From the NCBI RefSeq assembly GCF_017873095.1, contig NZ_JAGGJU010000007.1:124001-188000 (forward strand): a stretch of 64,000 bases of DNA, in the 5' to 3' direction. The notes beneath the pieces are model-generated. The model had not been told where the DNA came from and did not search any database. It worked only from the letters and a program-made list of their open reading frames with translations. Positions 56,605-64,000 of this stretch are shown in pieces. Numbering within the stretch: position 1 is the stretch's first letter; each line of letters opens with the position of its first letter. The translations under genes and the position numbers were made by a program. Source of the DNA: Heterorhizobium halophytocola (GTDB taxonomy: Bacteria; Pseudomonadota; Alphaproteobacteria; Rhizobiales; Rhizobiaceae).

Positions 56605-57501
56605 ATGGGAGGGGAGCCAACTTTGACAGTCCTGATTTTCGGAGCGGGCTATTCAGGCCGGGAGATCGGCAAGGCCTTCGTGTCTGCCGGGCGCGAGGTG
56701 TTCGGCACGACGAGATCGGCCGATAACGGAAAGCGCCTGCGGACGCTGTCGATAGCGCCGCTGGTCTTCGACGGCACGGCCGTGGAGGGCGAACTCGACG
56801 CGGTGATGCAGTCTGCCAGCGTGCTGGTCCAGTCGATCGCGCCCGGCCCCGAGGGCGATCCCTTGCTACGGCTGCTGGATGGACGGCTGCAGGAGCGAAT
56901 GCCGCATCTGCGCTTCATCGCCTATCTCTCGACCGTCGGCGTCTACGGTGACCATGACGGGGCATGGGTCGACGAGGCGACGGTGTGCCGTCCGGTGTCG
57001 CAGCGCTCGCGCGAGCGTGTCGAGGCGGAGGAGGGCTGGCGCAGGCTGGCCGACAGGGCCGGGCTGCCGCTGTCGATCCTGCGGCTCTCTGGAATTTATG
57101 GGCCCGGCCGCAATGCCTTCGTCAATCTCGAAAGCGGCAAGGCCAAGCGGCTCGTCAAGCCGGACCAGGTGTTCAATCGCATCCGGGTGGAAGACATTGC
57201 CGCGGCCACGCGGTTTCTCGCCGAGCGTCGGCACGACGGCATCGTCAATGTCACCGACAACGAGCCGGCACCGCCGCAGGACGTCGTCACCGAGGCGGCC
57301 CGGCTGATGGGGGTCGCGCCGCCGCCCGAGCAGGATTTCGCGACCGCCGAGCTGTCGCCGATGGCGCGCTCCTTCTATGGCGAGAACAAGCGGGTGTCGA
57401 ATGCGCATCTGCAGCGCATGGGTTATGACTTCGCCTTTCCCGACTACCGCGTGTCCCTTGCACAATTATGGGCGCAGAAAATTTGGAACCAGTCGGGCTG
57501 A
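56605..57501 (+). CDS. NAD(P)-binding SDR, YeeZ-like
   Basis: A 298-residue atypical SDR. VLIFGAGYSGREIGKAF binds the cofactor; YLSTVGVYGDHDGAWVDE and ILRLSGIYGPGRNAFV follow, as in the YeeZ/ActC-type epimerase family. Substrate unknown. ATG 56605 (after AAGGATGA) or TTG 56623 (after GGAGGGGAG) could start translation; the latter begins directly at the Rossmann strand. It probably shares a transcript with queG. Confidence 0.88.
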   Translation: MGGEPTLTVLIFGAGYSGREIGKAFVSAGREVFGTTRSADNGKRLRTLSIAPLVFDGTAVEGELDAVMQSASVLVQSIAPGPEGDPLLRLLDGRLQERMPHLRFIAYLSTVGVYGDHDGAWVDEATVCRPVSQRSRERVEAEEGWRRLADRAGLPLSILRLSGIYGPGRNAFVNLESGKAKRLVKPDQVFNRIRVEDIAAATRFLAERRHDGIVNVTDNEPAPPQDVVTEAARLMGVAPPPEQDFATAELSPMARSFYGENKRVSNAHLQRMGYDFAFPDYRVSLAQLWAQKIWNQSG

Positions 57502-57898
57502 TCTGCGTTTCCCCGTTGCAAAGTCCTTCCCTCCGGTCGGCATTGCTGGCGGGGTGCCCCCTTCACCCGACTCGTCTGCTGACCGGAGGAAGACTTTCCT
57601 ACCAGATTTGGCGTTCGCCTTCGAAAATCGCGCGCAACAGCCAATTTCAGGATATTTTTTTCGTGAGCGACCCTTGCGCTAAGGGAGCACGCTACGTAAC
57701 CTCTCCTTCTGACTGATTCTAAAGTCATTTTTGCCCATACTGCCGATTTCCACTGGAATTCGCAGCGCATTTGGCGATCACAAATGTTACAGTCTGTAAC
57801 GTGTCGTGATCGGACAGGGCACGTTTTTGCCATTTTTCGACCTCCTAGACCCTCGCCTTGCAAAAATCGTCTAACGCTAGGCTCAAGGGAAATCGAAA
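57502..57898. other. AT-richer gap before RlpA-like gene
   Basis: 397 bases, less GC-rich than the rest of the window, presumably promoter. It contains the palindrome at 57786-57800. No gene recognised. Confidence 0.5.
57786..57800. promoter_or_regulatory. Perfect palindromic operator candidate
   Basis: GTTACAGTCTGTAAC: 7-base arms around T, about 100 bases before the RlpA-like start. The regulator is unknown; the form fits a dimeric TetR/GntR or two-component regulator site. Confidence 0.55.
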
Positions 57899-58261
57899 TT
57901 GGCAAGTTTCCGACTGTCCGTGGTCGCCGCCACCACGATCCTCTCACTCTGCGCGGGTTTCACAAGTCAGGCCAATGCTTCGGCCTCCTGCGGCGGTGCA
58001 TCGTGGTATGCGCTTCACTCGAAAACGGCTTCGGGCGAGCGGATGAACCCGACACGCCTGACGGCAGCGCACAAGCATCTTCGCTTCGGCACGCGCCTGC
58101 GGGTCACCAACCAGCGCAACGGCAAGAGCGTCGTCGTCCGGATCAACGATCGCGGACCGTTCGTTAGCGGCCGGGTGCTCGATCTGTCGAAGGCCGCCGC
58201 CAGCACGATCGGCATGGTGGCTGCCGGTCACACCAAGGTCTGCTACGAAGTCGTCGGCTAA
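57899..58261 (+). CDS. RlpA-like double-psi beta-barrel protein
   Basis: A 120-residue exported protein with a signal peptide (ending near SQANA, about residue 27) and a DPBB domain: [60 protein letters not shown]. The motif RINDRGPF contains the catalytic Asp expected for RlpA-type peptidoglycan glycosidases. It lacks the SPOR domain of full RlpA, so it is a short, probably free periplasmic or secreted version. TTG at 57899 follows AAGGGA by 8 bases. Confidence 0.88.
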   Translation: MASFRLSVVAATTILSLCAGFTSQANASASCGGASWYALHSKTASGERMNPTRLTAAHKHLRFGTRLRVTNQRNGKSVVVRINDRGPFVSGRVLDLSKAAASTIGMVAAGHTKVCYEVVG

Positions 58262-58334
58262 TCCGACCGCTTCTTCTTGCTCTTCCAGCGTTTCGCCTTT
58301 ACGACGCGGGCATTCGAACATTGGAGAGCATATC

Positions 58335-59624
58335 ATGCGACTGGGCGGCAGGCTCGCGGGAGCCATCGAAGTTCTTGATGACATCGAGACCCGGCGTCGG
58401 CCGGTTGCAGACGCCCTGAAGGATTGGGGCCTGTCGCATCGTTTTGCCGGCTCGGGCGACCGGGCGGCCATCGGCAACATCGTCTACGACGCCTTGCGGA
58501 TGAAACTCTCCCATCCCTGGCTGATGGGCGAGGACAGTGCGGCGGCGCTCGGTTACGGCGTGCTGCTGCGCCAATGGGGCTATACGCCCGACAGCTTGGT
58601 GGCCGCCCTCGACGGCGATCGCTACGCACCGCAGGCTCCGGCCGCCGTCGCCGATGGATCCTTAGCCGGGCGAGACCTCGCAGAAGCGCCGCTGCATGTC
58701 CAGGCCGACATTCCCGAATGGGTGGTCGCCGCGTTCCAGGCAAGGTTCGGCGACAACTGGCTGGCCGAGGCCCAGGCGCTGGCCACCCGTGCCACGCTCG
58801 ATCTCCGGGTCAATACGCTGAAGGCCAGCCGCGACAAGGTGCTGAAGGCGCTGGACGAGACCGGCGCCGAGGCGGCCGATCTTGCACAGAACGGCATTCG
58901 TATCCCGGCCGGTGAGGGACCTGCCCGCCTGCCCAATGTCACGGCCAGTATCAATTTCGAAAAGGGCTGGTTCGAGGTACAGGACGAGGGCTCGCAGATC
59001 GTTGCGGATCTGGTGGAGGCCAAGGCCGGCGAACAGCTTCTGGATTTCTGCGCCGGCGGTGGCGGCAAGTCGCTGGCACTGGCTGCCGCCATGGCCAATA
59101 AAGGTCAGATCCACGCCTATGACACCGACCGCAAGCGCCTGGCGCCGATCATCGAACGGCTGCGCCGCGCCGGTACGCATAATGTCCAGGCCCATGAGCG
59201 GCTGGCCGATCTGGAGCCCTTCAAGGACAAACTCGACAAGGTGATCGTCGATGCGCCCTGCACCGGCACCGGCACCTGGCGCCGTCGTCCCGACACCAAA
59301 TGGCGGTTGAACGAGCGCAATCTGGAAGAACGGATCAAGCAGCAGACCGAGGCGCTTTCGGGTGCGGCCGCCTATGTCCGCCCCGGCGGCGATCTCCTCT
59401 ACATCACCTGTTCCGTGCTGCCGGACGAAAACGAGGCGCAGGTCGCAAGCTTTTGTGCCGACAATCCGGAATTTTCCGTGGCCAGCAGCGCCGATGCGGT
59501 CGCAAGGCTGTTTGGTGCGTCCGCCGACCGGTTCCGCCTCGACGCGGCCGGCACGGTCGGATTGTCGCCGGCGCTCACCGGCACTGACGGGTTTTTCTTC
59601 GCAAGGCTGCGCCGGGCTGGGTGA
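58335..59624 (+). CDS. RsmB/NOP family RNA cytosine methyltransferase
   Basis: A 429-residue SAM-dependent 5-methylcytosine RNA methyltransferase. SAM motif LDFCAGGGGKSLALAAAM, the first catalytic Cys in DAPCTGTGTWRRRPDTKWRL and the second in ITCSVLPDENE are present. An N-terminal NusB-like helical region (1-90) fits RsmB-like proteins. The target is probably 16S or other rRNA. The gene is followed by the iron-type operon on the same strand but with 143 bases between, including a candidate operator. Confidence 0.92.
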   Translation: MRLGGRLAGAIEVLDDIETRRRPVADALKDWGLSHRFAGSGDRAAIGNIVYDALRMKLSHPWLMGEDSAAALGYGVLLRQWGYTPDSLVAALDGDRYAPQAPAAVADGSLAGRDLAEAPLHVQADIPEWVVAAFQARFGDNWLAEAQALATRATLDLRVNTLKASRDKVLKALDETGAEAADLAQNGIRIPAGEGPARLPNVTASINFEKGWFEVQDEGSQIVADLVEAKAGEQLLDFCAGGGGKSLALAAAMANKGQIHAYDTDRKRLAPIIERLRRAGTHNVQAHERLADLEPFKDKLDKVIVDAPCTGTGTWRRRPDTKWRLNERNLEERIKQQTEALSGAAAYVRPGGDLLYITCSVLPDENEAQVASFCADNPEFSVASSADAVARLFGASADRFRLDAAGTVGLSPALTGTDGFFFARLRRAG

Positions 59625-59688
59625 ACCAGCGCGGCTGCGCTCCTGCCGCAGCCGCCCGCTACCGCCTCTGAAAGAATACTGGAATATT

Positions 59689-59712
59689 TGACACAAGTTT
59701 AAATTTGGGTCA
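59689..59712. promoter_or_regulatory. Inverted repeat upstream of imelysin operon
   Basis: Arms TGACACAA and TTGGGTCA (one mismatch) around an 8-base AT-rich centre, 56 bases before the imelysin ATG. It does not match the RirA box (TGA-N9-TCA) or the Irr ICE motif as I remember them, so the regulator is open. Confidence 0.45.
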
Positions 59713-59767
59713 CAGAGGGGCGTTCTTGAGTGGATGGCGTGTCCAGCGCCGATGGAGAGGGAAAACC

Positions 59768-61045
59768 ATGATCCGCAACACGATTTTCCGCGCCGGTGTG
59801 GCGCTTTTCGGCGTCACCGCCGTGTCCGTCCTGCCCGTTCATGCCGAGACCACGCCGAAGGCGGTGCTCGACCATTACGTGGCGATGGCGCAGGCCAAGT
59901 ATCAGGACGCGCTCGACACCGCCAAGGGGCTCGACAAGGCGGTCGACGCCCTGATCGCAACGCCAAGCGAGGAGACCCTGAAGGCGGCCCGCACCGCATG
60001 GCTTGCCGCCCGCGTCCCCTACCAGCAGTCGGAAGTCTACCGCTTCGGCAATCCGGTGGTCGACGACTGGGAAGGCAAGGTCAATGCCTGGCCGCTCGAT
60101 GAGGGCCTGATCGACTATGTCGACGCCTCCTACGGCACCGAGAGCGACAGCAATGCGCAATATGTTGCCAATGTCATTGCCAACAAGACGATCAAGATCG
60201 ACGGCGACGAGGTCGATGCTTCCAAGCTGACGCCGGAATTCCTGGCCGACACCCTGCACGAGACGGGTGAGGTGGATGCCAATGTGGCGACCGGCTATCA
60301 TGCGATCGAGTTCCTGCTCTGGGGGCAGGACCTGAACGGCAACGACAAGGGGGCCGGCAACCGTCCCTACACCGACTACGACACGGCCAACTGCACCAAC
60401 GGCAATTGCGACCGGCGGGCCGAATACCTGAAATCGGCTTCCACCCTTCTGGTCTCGGACCTGCAGGAAATGGTCGATGCCTGGGCGCCGCAAGGCGAGG
60501 CGACCCAGCATGTCGAGGCCGATCCGCAGGCGGGCATCTCGGCGATCCTGACCGGCATGGGCTCCCTGTCCTACGGCGAACTTGCCGGCGAGCGGATGAA
60601 ACTCGGCGTGCTGCTGCACGATCCGGAAGAGGAGCACGACTGCTTCTCCGACAACACCTACAACTCGCATTATTACGACGCGCTCGGCATCCAGTCGGCC
60701 TATCTCGGCCAGTATATCCGCGTCGACCGCACGAAGATGGAAGGCCCTTCGCTCTCCGATCTCGTCGTCGCCAAGGACGCCAAGCTCGATGCCGAGATGA
60801 AGGCGAAGCTGGAAAAGACCATGGATGCGATGTCGGCCATGGTGAAGCGCGGCGAGACCGTCGAGGCTTATGACCAGATGATCGCCGAGGGCAACGACGA
60901 GGGCAATGCCACCGTCCAGGCGGCAATCGACGGCCTGATCGACCAGACCAAGACGATCGAGCGGGTGATCGCCTCGCTCGATCTGGGCGCGGTCGAGTTG
61001 GAAGGCTCCGACAGCCTGGATAACCCGAACGCCGTATTCCAGTAA
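59768..61045 (+). CDS. Imelysin-family periplasmic protein, IrpA-like
   Basis: A 425-residue exported protein. A signal peptide ends at VHAE (about residue 27). The imelysin (M75) signature GYHAIEFLLWGQDLNG with GxHxxE is present, as are repeated acidic residues. Imelysin proteins (IrpA, EfeO M75 domain, ICMP) act in periplasmic iron acquisition. The ATG at 59768 follows GGAGAGGG. It begins a run of four genes of the same strand that ends beyond the window. Confidence 0.92.
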   Translation: MIRNTIFRAGVALFGVTAVSVLPVHAETTPKAVLDHYVAMAQAKYQDALDTAKGLDKAVDALIATPSEETLKAARTAWLAARVPYQQSEVYRFGNPVVDDWEGKVNAWPLDEGLIDYVDASYGTESDSNAQYVANVIANKTIKIDGDEVDASKLTPEFLADTLHETGEVDANVATGYHAIEFLLWGQDLNGNDKGAGNRPYTDYDTANCTNGNCDRRAEYLKSASTLLVSDLQEMVDAWAPQGEATQHVEADPQAGISAILTGMGSLSYGELAGERMKLGVLLHDPEEEHDCFSDNTYNSHYYDALGIQSAYLGQYIRVDRTKMEGPSLSDLVVAKDAKLDAEMKAKLEKTMDAMSAMVKRGETVEAYDQMIAEGNDEGNATVQAAIDGLIDQTKTIERVIASLDLGAVELEGSDSLDNPNAVFQ

Positions 61046-61089
61046 GAAAAGGACGGGTCGCCTGCCGATGGCGGCGGCCCGGTCACCGG

Positions 61090-62625
61090 ATGACAAAGCC
61101 CGGCATGTTCGATCGGCAACGGCTTCTGGCGGCTTTGACGGTCGCATCGCTGCTCTGTCCGCCGGTGCTGCAGGCGGGCGATCTGCCGGCCCGCACGGAT
61201 CTCGACGACCAGGACCGGCTGCGCGTCGAGCGCGTTGTTCGGCCGGCCATCCAGTTCGACCGCGCGGAGGCCTCCGAGGCGCTGTCCGGCGGGGCCGCCA
61301 CGTCGAAGAGCGATCCTGACGCGAACGGCTTTCACCGGCCGTCCGGCAATCTCGCTTTCGAGGATCGCGGCAACTTCCATCTCGGGCAGGCGTTGTTTGA
61401 GAAATTCTGGGTCTCCTCGCCGTCCTCCACCCAGGCGTCCGACGGGCTCGGGCCGCTCTACAATGCGCGGTCCTGTCATGCCTGTCATATCCGAGGCGGC
61501 CGCGGACAGCCGCTGGATGGTACCGGTGACGCCGTCGGCATGCTGGTCCGCCTTGCGCGACCGGCGACGACGGATGTCGAGCGCGCCGGGTTGCGTCGCC
61601 AGGGCCTGCCCAATGCCGGTGATCCCGTTTATGGCCGTCAGTTCCAGGACCGGGCCGTTCCGGGCCTTGCGGCGGAAGGCAAGATCGTCGTTTCCTATGA
61701 AGAGCGTACAGTTACGCTTCCTGGTGCAGAATCGGTTGTTTTACGCAAGCCGCGCTTCGCGATCGCCGATCCGGCCTATGGGCCAGTCGCCCTGGCGACC
61801 ACGCTTTCGCCGCGCATGGCGAGCCCCCTGATCGGCATGGGACTGATCGAGGCCGTCGCGGCGGCGGATATCGCAGCGCTTGCCGATCCGCAGGATCGGG
61901 ATGGCGATGGGATATCAGGCCGGGTGCAGCGCCTTGTCGATCCGAAGACGGGTGCGGCAAGCGTCGGGCGCTTCGGCTGGAAGGCGCAGACGGCCACGGT
62001 GCGCGAGCAGGCGGCCGACGCCCTGTCGAACGACATCGGCATATCGACCCCGTTGAGGCCGGACGCGGCCGGCGATTGCACCGAGGCGCAGGTGCGCTGC
62101 CGCGCCATGCCTGACGGCGTGCAGCCGCGGCTCGGTCCCGTCGAGGCGCCGGATCCGGTGCTTGGCCTGCTTGCCGCCTATACCGAGAGCCTGGCAGTGC
62201 CGATGCGCCGCAATGTGTCGGATGCCCGGGTGCTGGCGGGCAAGGCGACCTTCTACAAGGCCGGCTGTGCTGCCTGCCATGTCCCGAAATTCGTCACCAG
62301 CCGCAAGGCCGCCAGTCCTGCCTTCCGCTTTCAGCTGATCTGGCCCTATTCCGACTTCCTGCTGCACGACATGGGCGAGGATCTGGCCGACGGGCAGGGT
62401 GTGGGCGCGGCTTCGGGCCGGGAGTGGCGCACGCCGCCGCTTTGGGGTATCGGTTTGACCGACATCATCAACGGCCACAGCTTCTACCTGCATGATGGGC
62501 GTGCGCGCACGCTGACCGAAGCCATTCTCTGGCATGGCGGGGAAGCGACGGCTGCCCGCAATGCCTTTGCCGCGATGGATGCCGACCGGCGCGCGGCCCT
62601 GATCACCTTCCTGGAGTCCCTTTGA
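61090..62625 (+). CDS. Di-heme oxidoreductase-like c-type cytochrome
   Basis: A 511-residue exported protein with a signal peptide (ending about residue 29) and two CxxCH haem sites: CHACH at 129-133 and CAACH at 393-397. The overall sequence fits the di-heme oxidoreductase (DUF1111) family that occurs next to imelysin proteins. It may oxidise Fe2+ or supply electrons for iron uptake, which is inferred from the context only. The stop overlaps the second imelysin start by one base. Confidence 0.9.
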   Translation: MTKPGMFDRQRLLAALTVASLLCPPVLQAGDLPARTDLDDQDRLRVERVVRPAIQFDRAEASEALSGGAATSKSDPDANGFHRPSGNLAFEDRGNFHLGQALFEKFWVSSPSSTQASDGLGPLYNARSCHACHIRGGRGQPLDGTGDAVGMLVRLARPATTDVERAGLRRQGLPNAGDPVYGRQFQDRAVPGLAAEGKIVVSYEERTVTLPGAESVVLRKPRFAIADPAYGPVALATTLSPRMASPLIGMGLIEAVAAADIAALADPQDRDGDGISGRVQRLVDPKTGAASVGRFGWKAQTATVREQAADALSNDIGISTPLRPDAAGDCTEAQVRCRAMPDGVQPRLGPVEAPDPVLGLLAAYTESLAVPMRRNVSDARVLAGKATFYKAGCAACHVPKFVTSRKAASPAFRFQLIWPYSDFLLHDMGEDLADGQGVGAASGREWRTPPLWGIGLTDIINGHSFYLHDGRARTLTEAILWHGGEATAARNAFAAMDADRRAALITFLESL

Positions 62626-63737
62626 TGCGTTTTATCCTCGCTTTGGCCGCAGCCGGCCTGTTTGCCGGCGCAAGTCTCGCCCAGGATGCCAACCTGCCGC
62701 CGCCGGAACTGAACACGCAAGCGGTGCCGGGCGTCATGGCCAGGGCTGTCGATGATGTCATCCGCCCCGGCTACCACGCCTTCGAGGACGCAAGCGGCCG
62801 ACTGGCCAACGATATGGGCGTGCTTTGCGCCGAGCCGTTTCCAAAAAATGTCGATGCCGCGCGCCACGCCTTTGCCGCCACCGTCGAGGCCTGGTCGAAG
62901 ATCGAGATCGTCCGCGTCGGCCCGGTGCTCGAGGACAACCGCTTCGAGCGGATCCTGTTTTATCCCGACCGCAAGAGCACCGGGCTGAAGCAGGTGCAGG
63001 CGGCTCTCGTCAAGAAGGACGAGACGGCGACCGACATGCAGACGCTGAAGGACAAGAGCGTCGCCATGCAGGGGCTCGGCGCGCTGGAATTCATTCTCTA
63101 CGGCACCGGCAGCGAAGACCTGACGGGTGAACGCGACAGCTATCGCTGCCGCTACGGCATGGCGGTTGCCGAGAACCTCAAGTGGCTTTCCGGTGAACTG
63201 GTGCGGGCCTGGGACGATCCGAACGGCATCCAGAAGGCCTGGAAGACGCCGGGACCCGACAATCCGCTCTTTCGCGACGAGCGGGAGGCCGTCGGCGAAT
63301 TGCTGGGCGTGCTTGTCCATGCGGCCGAGAGCGTTCGCGACCAGAGGCTGGAAACCTTCTACAAGGGAGAGGGTGCGCGTGCCTTTCCCAAGCAGGCGAT
63401 CTATCGCCGCTCCGGCCTGACCTTCACCTCCATCGAGGACAACCTGAAAGGCATCGGCCTGTTGTTGAAACGGTCCGACATGGCTGAACTGCTGGACCCG
63501 GAAGTGCGCTCGATCGTCTCCTCGATCGAATTCCTGCTGAAGTCGGTGGAGCGAAAGGCGGGCGAGCTCGACCGAGACGTGAAGTCCGATGTCGAACTCT
63601 CGGTCAAGGACAACGAGGCGCGGGCCAAGCTCGATTATATCCTGCTGAACGCCAAGGACCTGATCCTGCGGCTGAACGACCAGTATGGCGGTGCGATCGG
63701 CCTCAGCGCCGGATTTTCCTTTTCCGACGGAGACTGA
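62625..63737 (+). CDS. Second imelysin-family protein
   Basis: A 370-residue exported protein: a signal peptide ends at SLAQ (about residue 20); the mature part has RPGYHAFEDAS (H-x-x-E like) and GALEFILYGTGS, matching the imelysin family though diverged from the first copy. The ATG at 62625 shares its first base with the upstream stop (TGATG). Two different imelysins flanking a di-heme protein is a recurring gene order in proteobacteria. Confidence 0.88.
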   Translation: MRFILALAAAGLFAGASLAQDANLPPPELNTQAVPGVMARAVDDVIRPGYHAFEDASGRLANDMGVLCAEPFPKNVDAARHAFAATVEAWSKIEIVRVGPVLEDNRFERILFYPDRKSTGLKQVQAALVKKDETATDMQTLKDKSVAMQGLGALEFILYGTGSEDLTGERDSYRCRYGMAVAENLKWLSGELVRAWDDPNGIQKAWKTPGPDNPLFRDEREAVGELLGVLVHAAESVRDQRLETFYKGEGARAFPKQAIYRRSGLTFTSIEDNLKGIGLLLKRSDMAELLDPEVRSIVSSIEFLLKSVERKAGELDRDVKSDVELSVKDNEARAKLDYILLNAKDLILRLNDQYGGAIGLSAGFSFSDGD

Positions 63738-63741
63738 CGGC

Positions 63742-64000
63742 ATGAAGGCGAGCAGCGGGCTCATCGACCGGCGCGCCTTTCTGGCGGCAGCCGGTGCCGG
63801 CTTTCTTTCAGGCCTGACGTCACGCTCAGCCTTTGCGCTGACGCGGGCCGATGCCGTCTATGCCACCGGCTATCGCGACGCCGACCGACGCTTCGGCCTG
63901 GCACTGATGAGCGAGCGCGGCGATTTCATCGACAGGATCGACCTGCCCGATCGGATGCACGGTCTCTGCCACAGTCCGGCAACCGGCAGGGTGGTTGCCT
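63742..64000 (+). CDS. DUF1513-like Tat-exported protein, 5' part
   Basis: The first 86 codons of a gene that runs off the window. The N-terminus DRRAFLAAAGAGFLSGL is a Tat signal (twin Arg). The mature part begins ALTRADAVYATGYRDADRRFGLALM, resembling DUF1513, a beta-propeller family encoded next to imelysin genes. It starts 4 bases after the second imelysin stop, so it belongs to the same operon. Confidence 0.8.
   Translation, partial: MKASSGLIDRRAFLAAAGAGFLSGLTSRSAFALTRADAVYATGYRDADRRFGLALMSERGDFIDRIDLPDRMHGLCHSPATGRVVA

Noticed and set aside
59688..59716. Promoter with TTGACA at 59688-59693 for the imelysin operon
   Set aside because: No acceptable -10 at 16-18 bases; the TTGACA belongs to the inverted repeat arm.

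Overview
The window looks like chromosomal DNA of a Rhizobiaceae alphaproteobacterium (Rhizobium/Agrobacterium/Sinorhizobium relatives). The evidence is high G+C, a PodJ-type polar organiser (coiled coil, one membrane segment, Sel1 repeats, peptidoglycan-binding end), a Sinorhizobium/Agrobacterium-type phospholipid N-methyltransferase PmtA next to dnaN, ugpBAEC behind a Pho box, and copies of short intergenic palindromic repeats typical of Rhizobiales. No tRNA, rRNA, CRISPR array, phage or insertion sequence was recognised. Most of the window is ordinary core chromosome with small accessory patches.

Layout. 1-5.4 kb: 3' part of pyrD, a MATE exporter, a CAP-domain lipoprotein with a small membrane protein, a TPR-methyltransferase and two tandem YitT-like membrane proteins. 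5.4-9.4 kb: an Lhr-type helicase and PdeM nuclease (the ligase-associated DNA repair pair), separated by a 668 bp repeat island containing 14 perfect copies of CCCCAAG. 9.4-16.6 kb: an unknown protein; a minus-strand DUF3299 / ABC ATPase / FtsX permease set with a His-rich loop (possibly zinc-related); a secreted alkaline phosphatase with a candidate Pho box; TIGR02186 and TauE/SafE proteins. 16.9-20.8 kb: podJ.

21-27 kb: fatty-acid beta-oxidation genes (acyl-CoA dehydrogenase, thiolase, FadB-type bifunctional enzyme) behind a MerR/LiuR-like operator, with palindromic repeats in the gaps. 27-37 kb: orphan BrnA-type antitoxin, glyoxalase-fold protein, small Cys-containing protein, BASS transporter, prfC, dut, a frameshifted GNAT gene, an SDR, cysK and an HWE/HisKA_2 sensor kinase. 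37-51 kb: comM, gshB, cupin, ugpCEAB, a LysR gene divergent from a flavin oxidase-fold gene, yraN, rsmI, dnaN, pmtA, a degenerate histidine phosphatase and pyrF.

51-64 kb: a secreted beta-helix protein, DUF1330, an NDUFA9-like SDR, a 51-residue exported peptide, an FzlA-like GST, queG, a YeeZ-like SDR, an RlpA-like protein, an RsmB/NOP methyltransferase, and an iron-acquisition-type operon (imelysin, di-heme oxidoreductase-like protein, second imelysin, DUF1513) that runs off the right edge. Functional themes are phosphate starvation (two Pho boxes), iron and possibly zinc handling, fatty-acid oxidation, and cell pole/division. Nothing here is clearly a wholly new system; the best leads are the G-rich heptamer tract inside the lhr-pdeM locus, the His-rich ABC set, and the candidate operators.
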